Below, piece after piece: positions 13,868 through 24,563 of a DNA stretch of 39,544 nucleotides. Under the pieces are notes generated by a model, which searched no databases, had not been told where the DNA came from, and saw only the letters and a list, made by a program, of their open reading frames with translations. Positions within the stretch are counted from its first letter, which is position 1, and each line of letters opens with the position of its first letter. The position numbers were made by a program, and so were the translations under genes. The stretch covers positions 1 to 39,544 of the forward strand of contig JANRKF010000025.1 of NCBI GenBank assembly GCA_033763575.1, in the 5' to 3' direction. The stretch is from JANRKF01 sp033763575 (lineage in GTDB: Bacteria > Pseudomonadota > Alphaproteobacteria > Rickettsiales > SXRF01).

Positions 13868-14458
13868 TTAGGCTTTAGCGTTTGCTGCACCCGCTCCTAA
13901 GCTGAGCCCAATACGCTGAGCGGCTGCTTTTATATTGCGCCCTACATCCCCTGCTGCAACAAGCGATGCGTCTGTTATAATGTCGTCTGAATCATGTGCA
14001 GCGCGTAATGCTTCCACTAGATCTAAGGCTGTGCTTTCTGGACGTTCCACTACTTCACGTGCAGTAACCCCCAATGTACGCACCAATGCAAGCCCTTCGG
14101 CCAGATGGGCTACGCGTTCGGGATTAGCACCCAGCACTTCAACGACGCTAGGTTTTTCAGGATTATATTCTTGTGCGGCAATGTCCGCTTCCAAACCTTG
14201 CTTCGCCGCAGCTAAACGATCTTTATAACCTTTTGCTTGTGCTATAAGCACAGCATCCGCTTCCGATATGGAAGGTTGCGCTTTAAGAGCGCCTTCCCAA
14301 CGGCTAATGGCCCCTGTCAATGCATTTAAACTGCGGCCCGTATGGCTTAAGAATTCAGACACACCTCTGCTTTCACGCAGGTCAAATGAAGAAAATTCTT
14401 TATCACCAGACAAAGAAATATAATGGGGTAATATTTTAACAGCGGTTGCGTCACCCAT
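13868..14458 (-). CDS. Hypothetical soluble protein, 196 aa
   Basis: The family is not recognised. The sequence is Ala-rich and mostly helical (ALTGAISRWEGALKAQPSI, EADAVLIAQAKGYKDRLAAA, HLAEGLALVRTLGVTAREVV), with no signal peptide or membrane segment. The Ala/Gly-rich C-terminus ends LGAGAANAKA. It is flanked by its own terminator at 13812-13857 and by about 120 bases of AT-rich DNA upstream, so it is probably monocistronic. Confidence 0.55.
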   Translation of the reverse strand: MGDATAVKILPHYISLSGDKEFSSFDLRESRGVSEFLSHTGRSLNALTGAISRWEGALKAQPSISEADAVLIAQAKGYKDRLAAAKQGLEADIAAQEYNPEKPSVVEVLGANPERVAHLAEGLALVRTLGVTAREVVERPESTALDLVEALRAAHDSDDIITDASLVAAGDVGRNIKAAAQRIGLSLGAGAANAKA

Positions 14459-14582
14459 GAAAGCTACCTTAGTTAATGGTTGATTACAGATAGGTGATTA
14501 TAGCATCCAACCGCAAAAAATAACTAACTAATTTTAACCATTACCTTGTCTTTCAAGGCACTGGAATTAAACGAATATTTTC

Positions 14583-15002
14583 TTAAAGCGCCTGTCCGTT
14601 CAGCTTGAGTGTCATCTCGATATTGCCACGGGTGGCTTTGGAATAGGGGCAAACTTCGTGCGCTTTCTGTATCAGTTTTTTGGCGTCATCTTCAGCAATA
14701 GCAGTCAGCTGCACATCGAGCACAGCGCTGATAAAATAGCCGCCATTATCATCCTGGTTGAGATTTACTTCCGTATTTACATGCGGAGCGCCGATATCGA
14801 GATTCATTTTCTTAGCTACCGCACCGAGCGCGCCGCCAAAGCAGGCGCCATAGCCACAGGCAAAAAGCTGTTCGGGGTTGGTGCCTTTGCCGTTGCTGCC
14901 AGGAGGCGATAAATCGACCGAAATCTTTTTATCATCGGTTTCCGCATGGCCCTCACGGCCGGAAATCGCAGTCGCTTTTGCAGTGTATAAGGTTTTGGCC
15001 AT
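14583..15002 (-). CDS. ohr: Organic hydroperoxide resistance protein Ohr
   Basis: 139 aa, normal length. Ohr is a thiol peroxidase of the OsmC/Ohr fold that reduces organic and lipid hydroperoxides. The two catalytic cysteines are in ACFGG (Cys54) and EVCPYSKATRGN (Cys118); Cys49 is additional. LYTAKATAISGREGHAET and PPGSNGKGTNPEQLFA are family signatures. A MarR-type OhrR regulator is not seen next to it. Confidence 0.9.
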   Translation of the reverse strand: MAKTLYTAKATAISGREGHAETDDKKISVDLSPPGSNGKGTNPEQLFACGYGACFGGALGAVAKKMNLDIGAPHVNTEVNLNQDDNGGYFISAVLDVQLTAIAEDDAKKLIQKAHEVCPYSKATRGNIEMTLKLNGQAL

Positions 15003-15068
15003 GGGATGCTCCTGTGGTTAGGTGAAACCGGAGACTAGAATAACTATAATAAAATTTCTAGGAGGGAT

Positions 15069-15479
15069 TTATTTTGCTTTGAAAGCACTCAGATCAACTT
15101 TAGCAGACGAGCCTAAACGCGCAAATTGGTCATTTAACCCTTGCGCCAAATCTTCCCACGTCATCGCACCTGCCATAGTGCGATGCACCTTATAGGTTTT
15201 GAAGGAATGAGCGCCATTATCGGCAGCAAGCTCCTGCATCAATCCGCTGATAGCCGCATAATCTTGTGGTATGGCCGCCGTGTCACTCGGGGTTACTTTA
15301 AAGCCCTTATAACCACCCAGCGCATCAATAGACGCTGCACTTCCATCATGCTCGCCGATATTGGCGCTGAAATGAAACGATAAGGCTGTTGGGTCTATCC
15401 CTTTTTCTTCAAAGAATACGCCAACTGCCGCTGTAATAGCATCACGTTGCGCATTAAAGGTCGGGGCTGCTTTAGCCAT
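15069..15479 (-). CDS. Hypothetical protein, 136 aa
   Basis: No recognised family. MAKAAPTFNAQRDAITAAVGVFFEEKGIDPTAL starts a compact, soluble alpha/beta-looking protein, with a Gly/Asp-rich middle and a helical C-terminus (MTWEDLAQGLNDQFARLG). No signal peptide. GAGGGATAA precedes the ATG on the minus strand. It is the gene upstream of ohr in the same direction with a 66-base gap and could be co-expressed with it. Confidence 0.6.
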   Translation of the reverse strand: MAKAAPTFNAQRDAITAAVGVFFEEKGIDPTALSFHFSANIGEHDGSAASIDALGGYKGFKVTPSDTAAIPQDYAAISGLMQELAADNGAHSFKTYKVHRTMAGAMTWEDLAQGLNDQFARLGSSAKVDLSAFKAK

Positions 15480-15638
15480 ATTATCCCTCTTCAGCTATTT
15501 GATAGCGATTATAGCCACTACTTTGTCCCAAAATTATTACAATTTAATGAATTCAAGGCTGCACAACGAGCATACAGACAATTTATGCCATTTTTGTTAT
15601 TCCTCAACTATGTAGAACTCTATACAGAGGAAGCGTTT

Positions 15639-15929
15639 ATGGATTCTCACCAATCACCCGAATCAGTGGCCCATCAGCTGTTGATGTTCATTATGAATAT
15701 TGAAAATACGACTGAGCATACGCGTGACTATGTGCTGTCGACCTATGCGGAATGTTTGAAAGCGACGACCGGTAAGTATGGTGCTGCCAATACTGCGCCA
15801 GTGGCGCAGTCCGCAAAGCCGAAAGCCGAACCAAAAACGGCAAGCACGCAACGCGTCTTATCCAGCTCACCGACCCAAATCAGGTCTGAGCTGAAACAAG
15901 AACGCGCCAATGAACTTGAAGGCGTGTAA
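15639..15929 (+). CDS. Hypothetical protein, 96 aa
   Basis: The ATG at 15639 (MDSHQSPESVAHQLLMFIMN) has AGAGGAAG upstream and is preferred over an open-frame start at 15447 that overlaps another gene. The first 45 residues are predicted helical; the rest (about 50-85) is Ala/Lys/Ser/Thr-rich and likely disordered, and the end is charged (SELKQERANELEGV). No family recognised. Confidence 0.62.
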   Translation: MDSHQSPESVAHQLLMFIMNIENTTEHTRDYVLSTYAECLKATTGKYGAANTAPVAQSAKPKAEPKTASTQRVLSSSPTQIRSELKQERANELEGV

Positions 15930-15986
15930 TAGGTTTTCTGGATTTTATTAAATAGAGAAAAAACGCATTGTTACGAGATGAGTGCG

Positions 15987-16053
15987 TAGTGATTTCTTGC
16001 GCAGAACCGTAAGCGTAGCAGCGCTACGTGCGGATTCGAGCACATAAATCACA
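15987..16053. repeat. Second palindromic intergenic element
   Basis: A GTGATTT arm near the left end and an AAATCAC arm near the right end are inverted repeats. Between them lies GTAGC-AGC-GCTAC, followed by GTGCGGATTCGAGCAC. The general build (central palindrome, then a short G-rich arm ending GAGCAC) is like the element at 11058-11163, though sequence identity is low. It sits between the 96-aa gene and 5S rRNA. Confidence 0.45.
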
Positions 16054-16103
16054 AGCAAATCATCCGTAAGAATCGTTTTAAAAAAAGAAAAGTCGGCTTA
16101 TAA

Positions 16104-16222
16104 GGCTTGGCAACGACATACTCTCCCATATCTTAAGACATAGTACCATCTGCGCTAAGGGGTTTCACGGTCGTGTTCGAAATGGGAACGGGTGGTGCCC
16201 TCCTTGCTATAGTCACCAAGCC
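16104..16222 (-). rRNA. rrf: 5S rRNA
   Basis: On the minus strand it begins near GGCTTGGTGACTATAGC and ends near GTTGCCAAGCC; these ends pair as the terminal stem. The conserved internal CCCATTTCGAACACG and GGGAGAGTA are present. The ends are approximate. It follows 23S on the minus strand with a spacer of about 150 bases, and AAAA/TTTT-rich sequence follows. Confidence 0.92.
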
Positions 16223-16255
16223 GTATAAGCCGACTCTCTTTGTCGGATATAGGGC

Positions 16256-16275
16256 GTGATAGGTTTTTCTGTACA
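16256..16275 (-). other. 23S processing stem, 3' strand
   Basis: The plus-strand sequence GTGATAGGTTTTTCTGTACA here pairs with 19302-19321 on the other side of the 23S gene. In the transcript the two would form a stem of about 16-18 bp with one bulge, typical of the RNase III processing stem around bacterial 23S. The rest of the 5S-23S spacer (16223-16371) shows no gene. Confidence 0.65.
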
Positions 16276-16371
16276 CCTTTATTGAGTTTAGTTTTGGGTG
16301 AGTCATGTACTCGAATATGTCATGACAATGCTATTTTGCACTGTACGCCATGATTCAAGCATCAATGAATT

Positions 16372-19108
<2,737 letters not shown>

Positions 19109-19301
19109 TTCTTTACTAGAACGATGCCTGAACTATTTCAACGTACAGAGCAGAATATTCCGATTGCTCGGAAACTCAAACCCTGGGTGTCTTAATATCC
19201 AGTACATCAACTCATCAAAATTCACGTCGTCGGGTGAATTGGCCCTCGGCTCCCGAAAGAGCTGTGCGCGCCTTTTCCCGCTACCGACAACGTTAATATG
19301 A

Positions 19302-19321
19302 TGTCAGAAAAACCTATTCAC
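19302..19321 (-). other. 23S processing stem, 5' strand
   Basis: On the minus strand GTGAATAGGTTTTTCTGACA, complementary to 16256-16275 across the 23S gene. It lies in the leader between promoter (19400) and mature 23S. A second hairpin, GAGCGCT (19336-19342) with AGCGCTC (19361-19367), also lies in this leader. No tRNA-Ile or tRNA-Ala is present. Confidence 0.65.
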
Positions 19322-19399
19322 AATTTCAAACCGCAGAGCGCTATTTAAATTGCTTTAAAAAGCGCTCGAATTCACTCTTCGGCTCGCGAAGGGATGAGA

Positions 19400-19428
19400 C
19401 GTATACCCCCATGTTTTTGGGATGTCAA
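19400..19428 (-). promoter_or_regulatory. Promoter of the 23S-5S unit
   Basis: On the minus strand TTGACA (19423-19428), exactly 17 bases, then TATACG (19400-19405). Transcription would start near 19393, about 285 bases before mature 23S. It is directly placed to drive 23S-5S alone. Confidence 0.8.
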
Positions 19429-19687
19429 CAAGGAGTTTGCATTTTTTTTTGATCCCCCTGAATCCTGCGGCCACCCTTGGGTTTCCGCGCCACGCCGTCG
19501 AATGGCGCCCCGCCGTTTCATCCGGCGGACGGAAACATTCTTGCCATGCCATGGCCTGGATGACGCCCTACCCCAAACGAGTAGCGCCACAAGCTCTGAC
19601 AGGCACAGCAAAGACGGCACATGGAATACCCAATCAATACATATGGTTATTTTTTTACTGCGGCGCAACATGTTGGCTATCCAGAGT
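19429..19687. other. Gene-free stretch between rRNA promoter and sigma-54 promoter
   Basis: Several open frames cross this stretch on both strands but none has a ribosome binding site or recognisable protein. The region holds a T8 run (19442-19450) just upstream of the rRNA promoter, which could act as an AT-rich upstream element. No tRNA or 16S sequence is seen. Confidence 0.5.
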
Positions 19688-19704
19688 TTGGCACGATAGT
19701 TGCT
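19688..19704 (+). promoter_or_regulatory. Sigma-54 (RpoN) promoter
   Basis: TTGGCACGATAGTTGCT fits the consensus YTGGCACGrNNNTTGCW at every defined position; the -24 GG is at 19690-19691 and the -12 GC at 19702-19703. It is 58 bases upstream of the ATG at 19762. Such promoters need an AAA+ activator, which is not in this window. Confidence 0.75.
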
Positions 19705-19761
19705 TTATTTTAACCATTAAGTCCGGTGCAACTAATTATTATAGCTATCCGAGGGAGTATT

Positions 19762-20202
19762 ATGAAAATTCTGACGCACAATGCAACCGCACGCATGTTT
19801 GAAAAGGTCAATTCGATCCGCCACATGCATAGCAGCTGGCGCTGCATTCAACTCCGCCTGTCGGCGCTTCCCCAACGCAACAGCACCCAGCGAACCCATT
19901 TCGTGCTGCGCGGCATCACCGAATTGCTCGAAGATGATGAAGGCTATGTTTATCTATGCCATGACCACGACATTTTCATCCTCTTCCAGGGCCGCACGCA
20001 CAGCATACTCAAAAAACTTACGTCCTATTTCGCCGATCTTGAGTCGGACGAGATGTGTTCGGTTTATGATCTCGAAAAGGATTGGGCTTTTTTCTTTTCC
20101 ATCTGCTACCGAAAATCGCTGCGTAGCGGCGACGACTGGGCATCGCCGGCTAAAAACCCTCCGGCCTCCCGCCGCCTGATGGAAGTACAGCCAACACCTT
20201 GA
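19762..20202 (+). CDS. Hypothetical protein under a sigma-54 promoter
   Basis: 146 aa. The ATG at 19762 has GAGGGAG at good spacing. The protein is soluble, basic at the N-terminus (MKILTHNATARMFEKVNSI) and has a core with HFVLRGITELLEDDEGYVYLCHDHDIFILFQG, then LKKLTSYFADL and DLEKDWAFFFSI. The pattern is a compact alpha/beta domain of unknown family. The last 53 bases overlap the 3' end of the convergent methyltransferase gene. The sigma-54 promoter suggests condition-dependent expression (nitrogen, motility or envelope signals are known options). Confidence 0.65.
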   Translation: MKILTHNATARMFEKVNSIRHMHSSWRCIQLRLSALPQRNSTQRTHFVLRGITELLEDDEGYVYLCHDHDIFILFQGRTHSILKKLTSYFADLESDEMCSVYDLEKDWAFFFSICYRKSLRSGDDWASPAKNPPASRRLMEVQPTP

Positions 20203-21160
20203 ACAGCTCACCCATCTGCTCATGGGAAATGAGCCGCTCGAAACCGTTCATCAGCTCTTTTTGCTGGGGTTCGCTGGCCGCCGCACATAAATTCATCAGC
20301 CGCTGCGACGCGCCGATCTGAAGCAGGAATTTCCCCTGCGGCAACGCGCCGAACGTGGTAGCGCCCGCCGACTGCGCCACTTCCATTAACGCATCGAAAT
20401 CGACATGGGCGGTAAGATCCGCCTCGCCGGGATCGGCCAATACCGGGTGGTAATGATGCTGCCGCACCGCCTGCAGCGTATCGCCTCGCGAGCCGCCGGT
20501 ATAGCCGTAATCCACCACCAGGAACGCGCCGCCATGCCCGGCAATGCGCGAGGCCACATTACGCATCATCGCCAGCGATGCGGGCGACTTTTCAACAATC
20601 GCCTCGCCGGGCGGCGTGAATTGCAGCTCCCCCTGCCCGTCAACCTCCACTTTCCGTTCTTCATTGCCCATAAACTGGCGTATCGGCAGCGCATCGAAAA
20701 ATTCATTGGCGACGGCGAATACCGGGACGTCGGGAAGTGCCGCAATATCTTCCTGCCAGCTGATATGCGGGTGTTTTCCCGCCAGCGCCGCCCATTGTTT
20801 TTGTTTCAGGACCGGGCTGGCCTCAACCAGATGCACCGACAGCGCATCGTGGAACCCGGCGACTTTTCTGGTGGCGCGCAACATATCCGCCATCAACGTG
20901 CCGCGACCCGGGCCAAACTCCACCAGCGCCGCTTCCGGCCTTCCCTGCTTCTGCCACTGCGCGGCCAGCCACAGCCCAAGCAGCTCGCCGAAGATCTGCG
21001 ATATTTCCGGCGCGGTGGTGAAATCGCCCGCCACCCCCAGCGGATCGCGCCGCATGTAATAGCCATATTCGGGATGGGTCAGGCACATCGCCATATAGTC
21101 CGCGATACTGATCGGGCCATGTTCGCGGATACGCTCCTTGAGCAGCGATTCCAGCGTCAT
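20150..21160 (-). CDS. SAM-dependent methyltransferase, NDUFAF7/MidA family
   Basis: 336 aa from ATG 21160, which overlaps the lgt stop by four bases; a longer open frame reaches into lgt and is rejected. The N-terminus IREHGPISIADYMAMCLTHPEYGYY and GDFTTAPEISQIFGELLGLW are signatures of the DUF185/COG1565 family. VEFGPGRGTLMADMLRA is SAM motif I, and VANEFFDALPIRQF and VVDYGY follow. The mitochondrial member methylates an arginine of complex I subunit NDUFS2. The bacterial substrate is not established. The lgt-MidA pair is common in Alphaproteobacteria. Confidence 0.9.
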   Translation of the reverse strand: MTLESLLKERIREHGPISIADYMAMCLTHPEYGYYMRRDPLGVAGDFTTAPEISQIFGELLGLWLAAQWQKQGRPEAALVEFGPGRGTLMADMLRATRKVAGFHDALSVHLVEASPVLKQKQWAALAGKHPHISWQEDIAALPDVPVFAVANEFFDALPIRQFMGNEERKVEVDGQGELQFTPPGEAIVEKSPASLAMMRNVASRIAGHGGAFLVVDYGYTGGSRGDTLQAVRQHHYHPVLADPGEADLTAHVDFDALMEVAQSAGATTFGALPQGKFLLQIGASQRLMNLCAAASEPQQKELMNGFERLISHEQMGELFKVLAVLPSGGGRPEGF

Positions 21161-21969
21161 GCGCGTTTCGCCCGCAGCAAAAGCAGCGCGCCGAGCAGCA
21201 GCATCGGCAGACTCAGCAATTGCCCCATCGTCGCCCCCGCCCAGAGATAGCCGAGCTGCGGATCCGGCTCGCGGAAATATTCGCAAAAGATGCGCGCCAA
21301 CCCGTAGCCGCATAAAAACAACCCGCACAGCATACCCGGATATTCACGTATCCGCGTTTTTTTGAGCAGCGTGAACAGCACGACAAATAGCAGCACACCC
21401 TCCAGACCCGCCTCGTAAAGCTGGCTGGGGTGCCGCGGGTGGCCGTCGGCATCCGGGAATACCATCGCCCACGGCACATCGCTCACCCTGCCCCACAGCT
21501 CGCCATTGATGAAATTGGCGAGCCGCCCGAGCCCGATACCGATGGGTGCTACGGCGGCCATCTTGTCCATGAGCTGGAAATAGCCGATGCGGTGGCGGCG
21601 GCAGAACAGGAAAAAGGCCGCGATGAAACCGGAAAAACCGCCATGGAACGACATGCCCCCCTCCCACACAAACAGGATGGCGAGTGGATGTTGAAGGTAA
21701 TATTCCGTCTGGTAAATCAGGGTGTAGCCGAGCCTGCCGCCCAGCATGATACCAATAATCGCCCAGATCACCATATCGTCGATGCGATCCTTGGTGAGAT
21801 GCTCAATGGGATGTTTTTTCAGGTCATTTTTGATAAGCTTCCAACCGGCAAGCACACCCGCGATATAGGCCAGGGAATACCAGCGGATCGCCAGCGGGCC
21901 AAGATGTACGATCACCGGGTCGATCTCAGGAAATGCTATGGACATGGGTGGATGATGGATAAAAAACAT
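21157..21969 (-). CDS. lgt: Prolipoprotein diacylglyceryl transferase
   Basis: 270 aa from ATG 21969, or 262 from ATG 21945 (MSIAFPEIDP), which fits the family better; neither has a strong ribosome binding site. Lgt transfers diacylglycerol from phosphatidylglycerol to the lipobox Cys of prolipoproteins in the inner membrane. About seven membrane helices are visible. Key motifs are GGMSFHGG and GRLANFINGELWGR, the Lgt signature with its essential Arg. The lipoprotein at 2369 is a potential substrate. Confidence 0.94.
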   Translation of the reverse strand: MFFIHHPPMSIAFPEIDPVIVHLGPLAIRWYSLAYIAGVLAGWKLIKNDLKKHPIEHLTKDRIDDMVIWAIIGIMLGGRLGYTLIYQTEYYLQHPLAILFVWEGGMSFHGGFSGFIAAFFLFCRRHRIGYFQLMDKMAAVAPIGIGLGRLANFINGELWGRVSDVPWAMVFPDADGHPRHPSQLYEAGLEGVLLFVVLFTLLKKTRIREYPGMLCGLFLCGYGLARIFCEYFREPDPQLGYLWAGATMGQLLSLPMLLLGALLLLRAKRA

Positions 21970-22046
21970 GCAAACTGCAACGAAAAAGCTTGCGGGTGGG
22001 AATCATGGCGCTATTAGTGTATCTCCCATAAAACAAGGAGCAACCG

Positions 22047-22178
22047 ATGAGTGCTGGAAAATTCATACACCAAGTCGTCGGCAGTGATGAAAGCAACCGC
22101 GATGTACTGCGCGGCATTTACGAAGGTATCGCCAAGCTGCTGGAATGCCAGGCACCTCCTGCGAACCTATCAGCCTAG
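22047..22178 (+). CDS. Small hypothetical peptide, 43 aa
   Basis: An AAGGAG ribosome binding site lies six bases before ATG 22047, and the frame ends at TAG 22176-22178. The peptide starts MSAGKFIHQVVGSDESN and has a helical middle (RDVLRGIYEGIAKLLECQ). It is soluble and has no recognised family. It is 23 bases upstream of the 665-aa gene, so it may be the first gene of that operon. Confidence 0.6.
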   Translation: MSAGKFIHQVVGSDESNRDVLRGIYEGIAKLLECQAPPANLSA

Positions 22179-22201
22179 AATTATTTTAGGAGCGCCTGAT
22201 T

Positions 22202-24199
22202 GTGACCGAGAGCCCCATCAAAGTCACCTACCTGCTCGCGGTATGGGGCGAGTCCTATATCCGGCAGTTCATGGATTTAAGCCTGCGCAGCCTGCTTGCG
22301 CCCGGCAATATTCCGGGGCTTGGCAAATGTACCGAATCCACCTTTGTTTTCCTCACCCACAAGCTTGACCGCAAAAACTTTGCCAAACATCCCATGTTCC
22401 GCCGGCTGGAGAGTGCCTGCCGCGTGGAATTTGTCACCATCGATGATTTGATTTTCAACGGCAATTATTCGGCGACCCTCACCCTCGCCTACGAGCGCGG
22501 CATGCGCCACGCCGGCGAGCACATGCTCTCCACCTATTTCATCTACCTGGTGGCGGATTACATCATGGCGGATGGCTCGCTGATGAATCTCCTGCCACAT
22601 ATGCAAAATAATGTGAGCGGCATCACCGCCGGCAATTTTCAAGTGGTGGAAGAAAATATGCTGGATACTTTCAAAACGCGTATCAACCCGGCAACCGGCG
22701 TGATTGCCGTTCCGCCGCGTGAATTGGTGGGGATGTCGCTACGCCATTTGCACCCGCTCACCGTCGCCAATATCGTGAACCAGAATTTCAGCCATACCGA
22801 GCACACCAACCGCCTGTTCTGGCGTGTCGATGCCGATACGCTGGTCGGGCGGTTTTACCTGCGCCACATGCTCTGCATCAAACCGGAAGTGGATGATTAT
22901 GTCATCGGCGCTTCGTGCGATTATTCCTTCATTACCGAAATGTGCCCCTCGGGTAATGTCGCCCATATCGCCGACTCGGATGAATATTGCGTCATCGAAA
23001 TGCAGCCTTTCGCGCATGAGCAGAATTTTGTGAAATCCGGCGCCTTCAGGCCGGAAAAGATGGTGCAGTCTCTTGGTGAATGGACCACGCGCACGCACCG
23101 CGATAACGCCTTTTACCCCGTCATCTACCATGCAGGCGAAATCTCCGATGCGGCGAAAGAAGCCGTCGATACGAGCCTTGCATTCGTGGAGAAGCTGGGG
23201 AGGAAATTGCCGGAAAAGGTCCAGCCACTGCGCCAGCATCCTTATTGGATCAGCTGCATTGAAGGTATCCTGGAAGCGCTTAATACACTAAGCGACCAGA
23301 CGGATTATTTCAGGCGCGGCGTGTTCGCAGGAATCATCGGTTCGCCCGTATTTGAGCCACCGCTTGGCAATGCCTCCGGTGATTACAATCTGCTGCGCAC
23401 CAACCGTTACCGCTATGCGTCCGACTGGCGGAGCGCCTTCATGGAAGCCGTTCGCACCATGACCGATAACGAGGTGACATACAAACCCTGGCACCCTGAA
23501 TATGCGAACAGCCGTGCCATCCGCAAAAAATTAAAGCGGGTCGCCGCTGAAAGCGCCGCGCCGTTTTTGTGCATCGCCTTTGAGGCCACCTCTTATGCCC
23601 AGTGGTGCCATAACCAATTCGGCAGCCGCGTCGCACTGCAAAAATATGAGTTGTTTGACCTGCGCTCTGTGGAAACCATCAAGGCCTATGCACCGGATGC
23701 CCACCACGCCGTCATCCTGCTGCCCATCACCCACCTGCACCATCTGGATGGGGCGCTGACCAAATGCGCCGCCTGCCTTAGCGGCGAGAGAAAAGTCTCA
23801 GTCATCGTCATGCAGCGTTATTTTTCACGCCATGACCGCCCGTTCAAAGAAAGAATTTCCTTGCTCGCCGCCGCCTTCGACAGCGCCAACGCCAAGGTTG
23901 AATCATTCACCAGCGTCACCGGCGGCCAGCGCAAATGGCTGGATTCCTTCTACCGGCGGCAAATCAATATCCTGATACAGCGCAGCATCTCGCCGCGGGC
24001 ATTACTCCAGCGTATCCTGCCGGTGATACGGGTGGCACTGCTCCATGGGCTTTATACGATCAGCAACCTGGTGAGCCGGCGGCGGAAATATCCGCGCCTG
24101 GGCGATGCCACCTGCGCGATTATAGAGCTGACACTCTCCAGAGAGGCCCATAGAGTCTTGCGTTGTGACCAAAGGAAAAGCGAGGTTAGTGATGAGTGA
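22202..24199 (+). CDS. Large protein, possible GT-A glycosyltransferase
   Basis: 665 aa from GTG 22202, preceded by AGGAG. The N-terminus (VTYLLAVWGESYIRQFMDLSLRSLLAPGN) and a central block with LVADYIMADGSL around residue 115 resemble hypothetical glycosyltransferase-like proteins of the GT-A type, but a clear DxD is not certain. The C-terminal third has a separate alpha/beta region (HAVILLPITHLHHLDGAL) and a basic, hydrophobic tail that may touch the membrane. No signal peptide. It overlaps the thioesterase start by eight bases. Substrate and family are not established. Confidence 0.5.
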   Translation: MTESPIKVTYLLAVWGESYIRQFMDLSLRSLLAPGNIPGLGKCTESTFVFLTHKLDRKNFAKHPMFRRLESACRVEFVTIDDLIFNGNYSATLTLAYERGMRHAGEHMLSTYFIYLVADYIMADGSLMNLLPHMQNNVSGITAGNFQVVEENMLDTFKTRINPATGVIAVPPRELVGMSLRHLHPLTVANIVNQNFSHTEHTNRLFWRVDADTLVGRFYLRHMLCIKPEVDDYVIGASCDYSFITEMCPSGNVAHIADSDEYCVIEMQPFAHEQNFVKSGAFRPEKMVQSLGEWTTRTHRDNAFYPVIYHAGEISDAAKEAVDTSLAFVEKLGRKLPEKVQPLRQHPYWISCIEGILEALNTLSDQTDYFRRGVFAGIIGSPVFEPPLGNASGDYNLLRTNRYRYASDWRSAFMEAVRTMTDNEVTYKPWHPEYANSRAIRKKLKRVAAESAAPFLCIAFEATSYAQWCHNQFGSRVALQKYELFDLRSVETIKAYAPDAHHAVILLPITHLHHLDGALTKCAACLSGERKVSVIVMQRYFSRHDRPFKERISLLAAAFDSANAKVESFTSVTGGQRKWLDSFYRRQINILIQRSISPRALLQRILPVIRVALLHGLYTISNLVSRRRKYPRLGDATCAIIELTLSREAHRVLRCDQRKSEVSDE

Positions 24200-24563
24200 G
24201 CCAGCGATTAAAGTGATTGCCATGCCGAGCGATACCAATCCCGATGGCGATATGTTCGGCGGCTGGATCGTAAGCCAGATGGATCTCGCGGGCTATTTAA
24301 CCGCACGCAAAATCGCGCGGAAAAAACTGGCGACGGTTGCTATCGACGATATTGTGTTTCATGCGCCCGTTTTTGTGGGCGACTGCCTGGAATGTTTTAC
24401 GCGGGTGGAAAAAACCGGCCGCACCAGCATCACCGTAACCGTTGAAGCCTATGTCGAGCGCAAAGATAAAAGCGCCGACGAGCCGAAGGAAAAAGTGACC
24501 GAAGGGCGTTTCGTGTTCGTCGCCATCGATAAAGACCGCAAGCCCTCGCCGATTCACGCCTAA
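24192..24563 (+). CDS. Acyl-CoA thioesterase, YciA-like hotdog protein
   Basis: 123 aa from ATG 24192, with GAGG upstream. The hotdog-fold motifs are clear: PSDTNPDGDMFGGWIVSQMDLAGYLTA holds the catalytic Asp in the family pattern N-x-x-G-x-x-F-G-G, and TVAIDDIVFHAPVFVGD follows. It hydrolyses acyl-CoA to free acid and CoA in the cytoplasm. It is translationally coupled to the preceding gene and converges with the ParB-like gene, with a four-base overlap of ends. Confidence 0.85.
   Translation: MSEPAIKVIAMPSDTNPDGDMFGGWIVSQMDLAGYLTARKIARKKLATVAIDDIVFHAPVFVGDCLECFTRVEKTGRTSITVTVEAYVERKDKSADEPKEKVTEGRFVFVAIDKDRKPSPIHA

Noticed and set aside
15447..15638. N-terminal extension of the 96-aa gene up to 15447
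   Set aside because: It overlaps the start of the divergent gene at 15479. The ATG at 15639 has a good ribosome binding site.
19109..19760. Possible 16S rRNA or tRNA-Ile/Ala upstream of 23S
   Set aside because: No anti-Shine-Dalgarno end or tRNA cloverleaf is visible. The stretch holds a promoter, a leader and a sigma-54 promoter instead.
20405..21250. 281-codon open frame on the plus strand
   Set aside because: It is antisense to the MidA-type methyltransferase and lgt, both recognised with full motifs.
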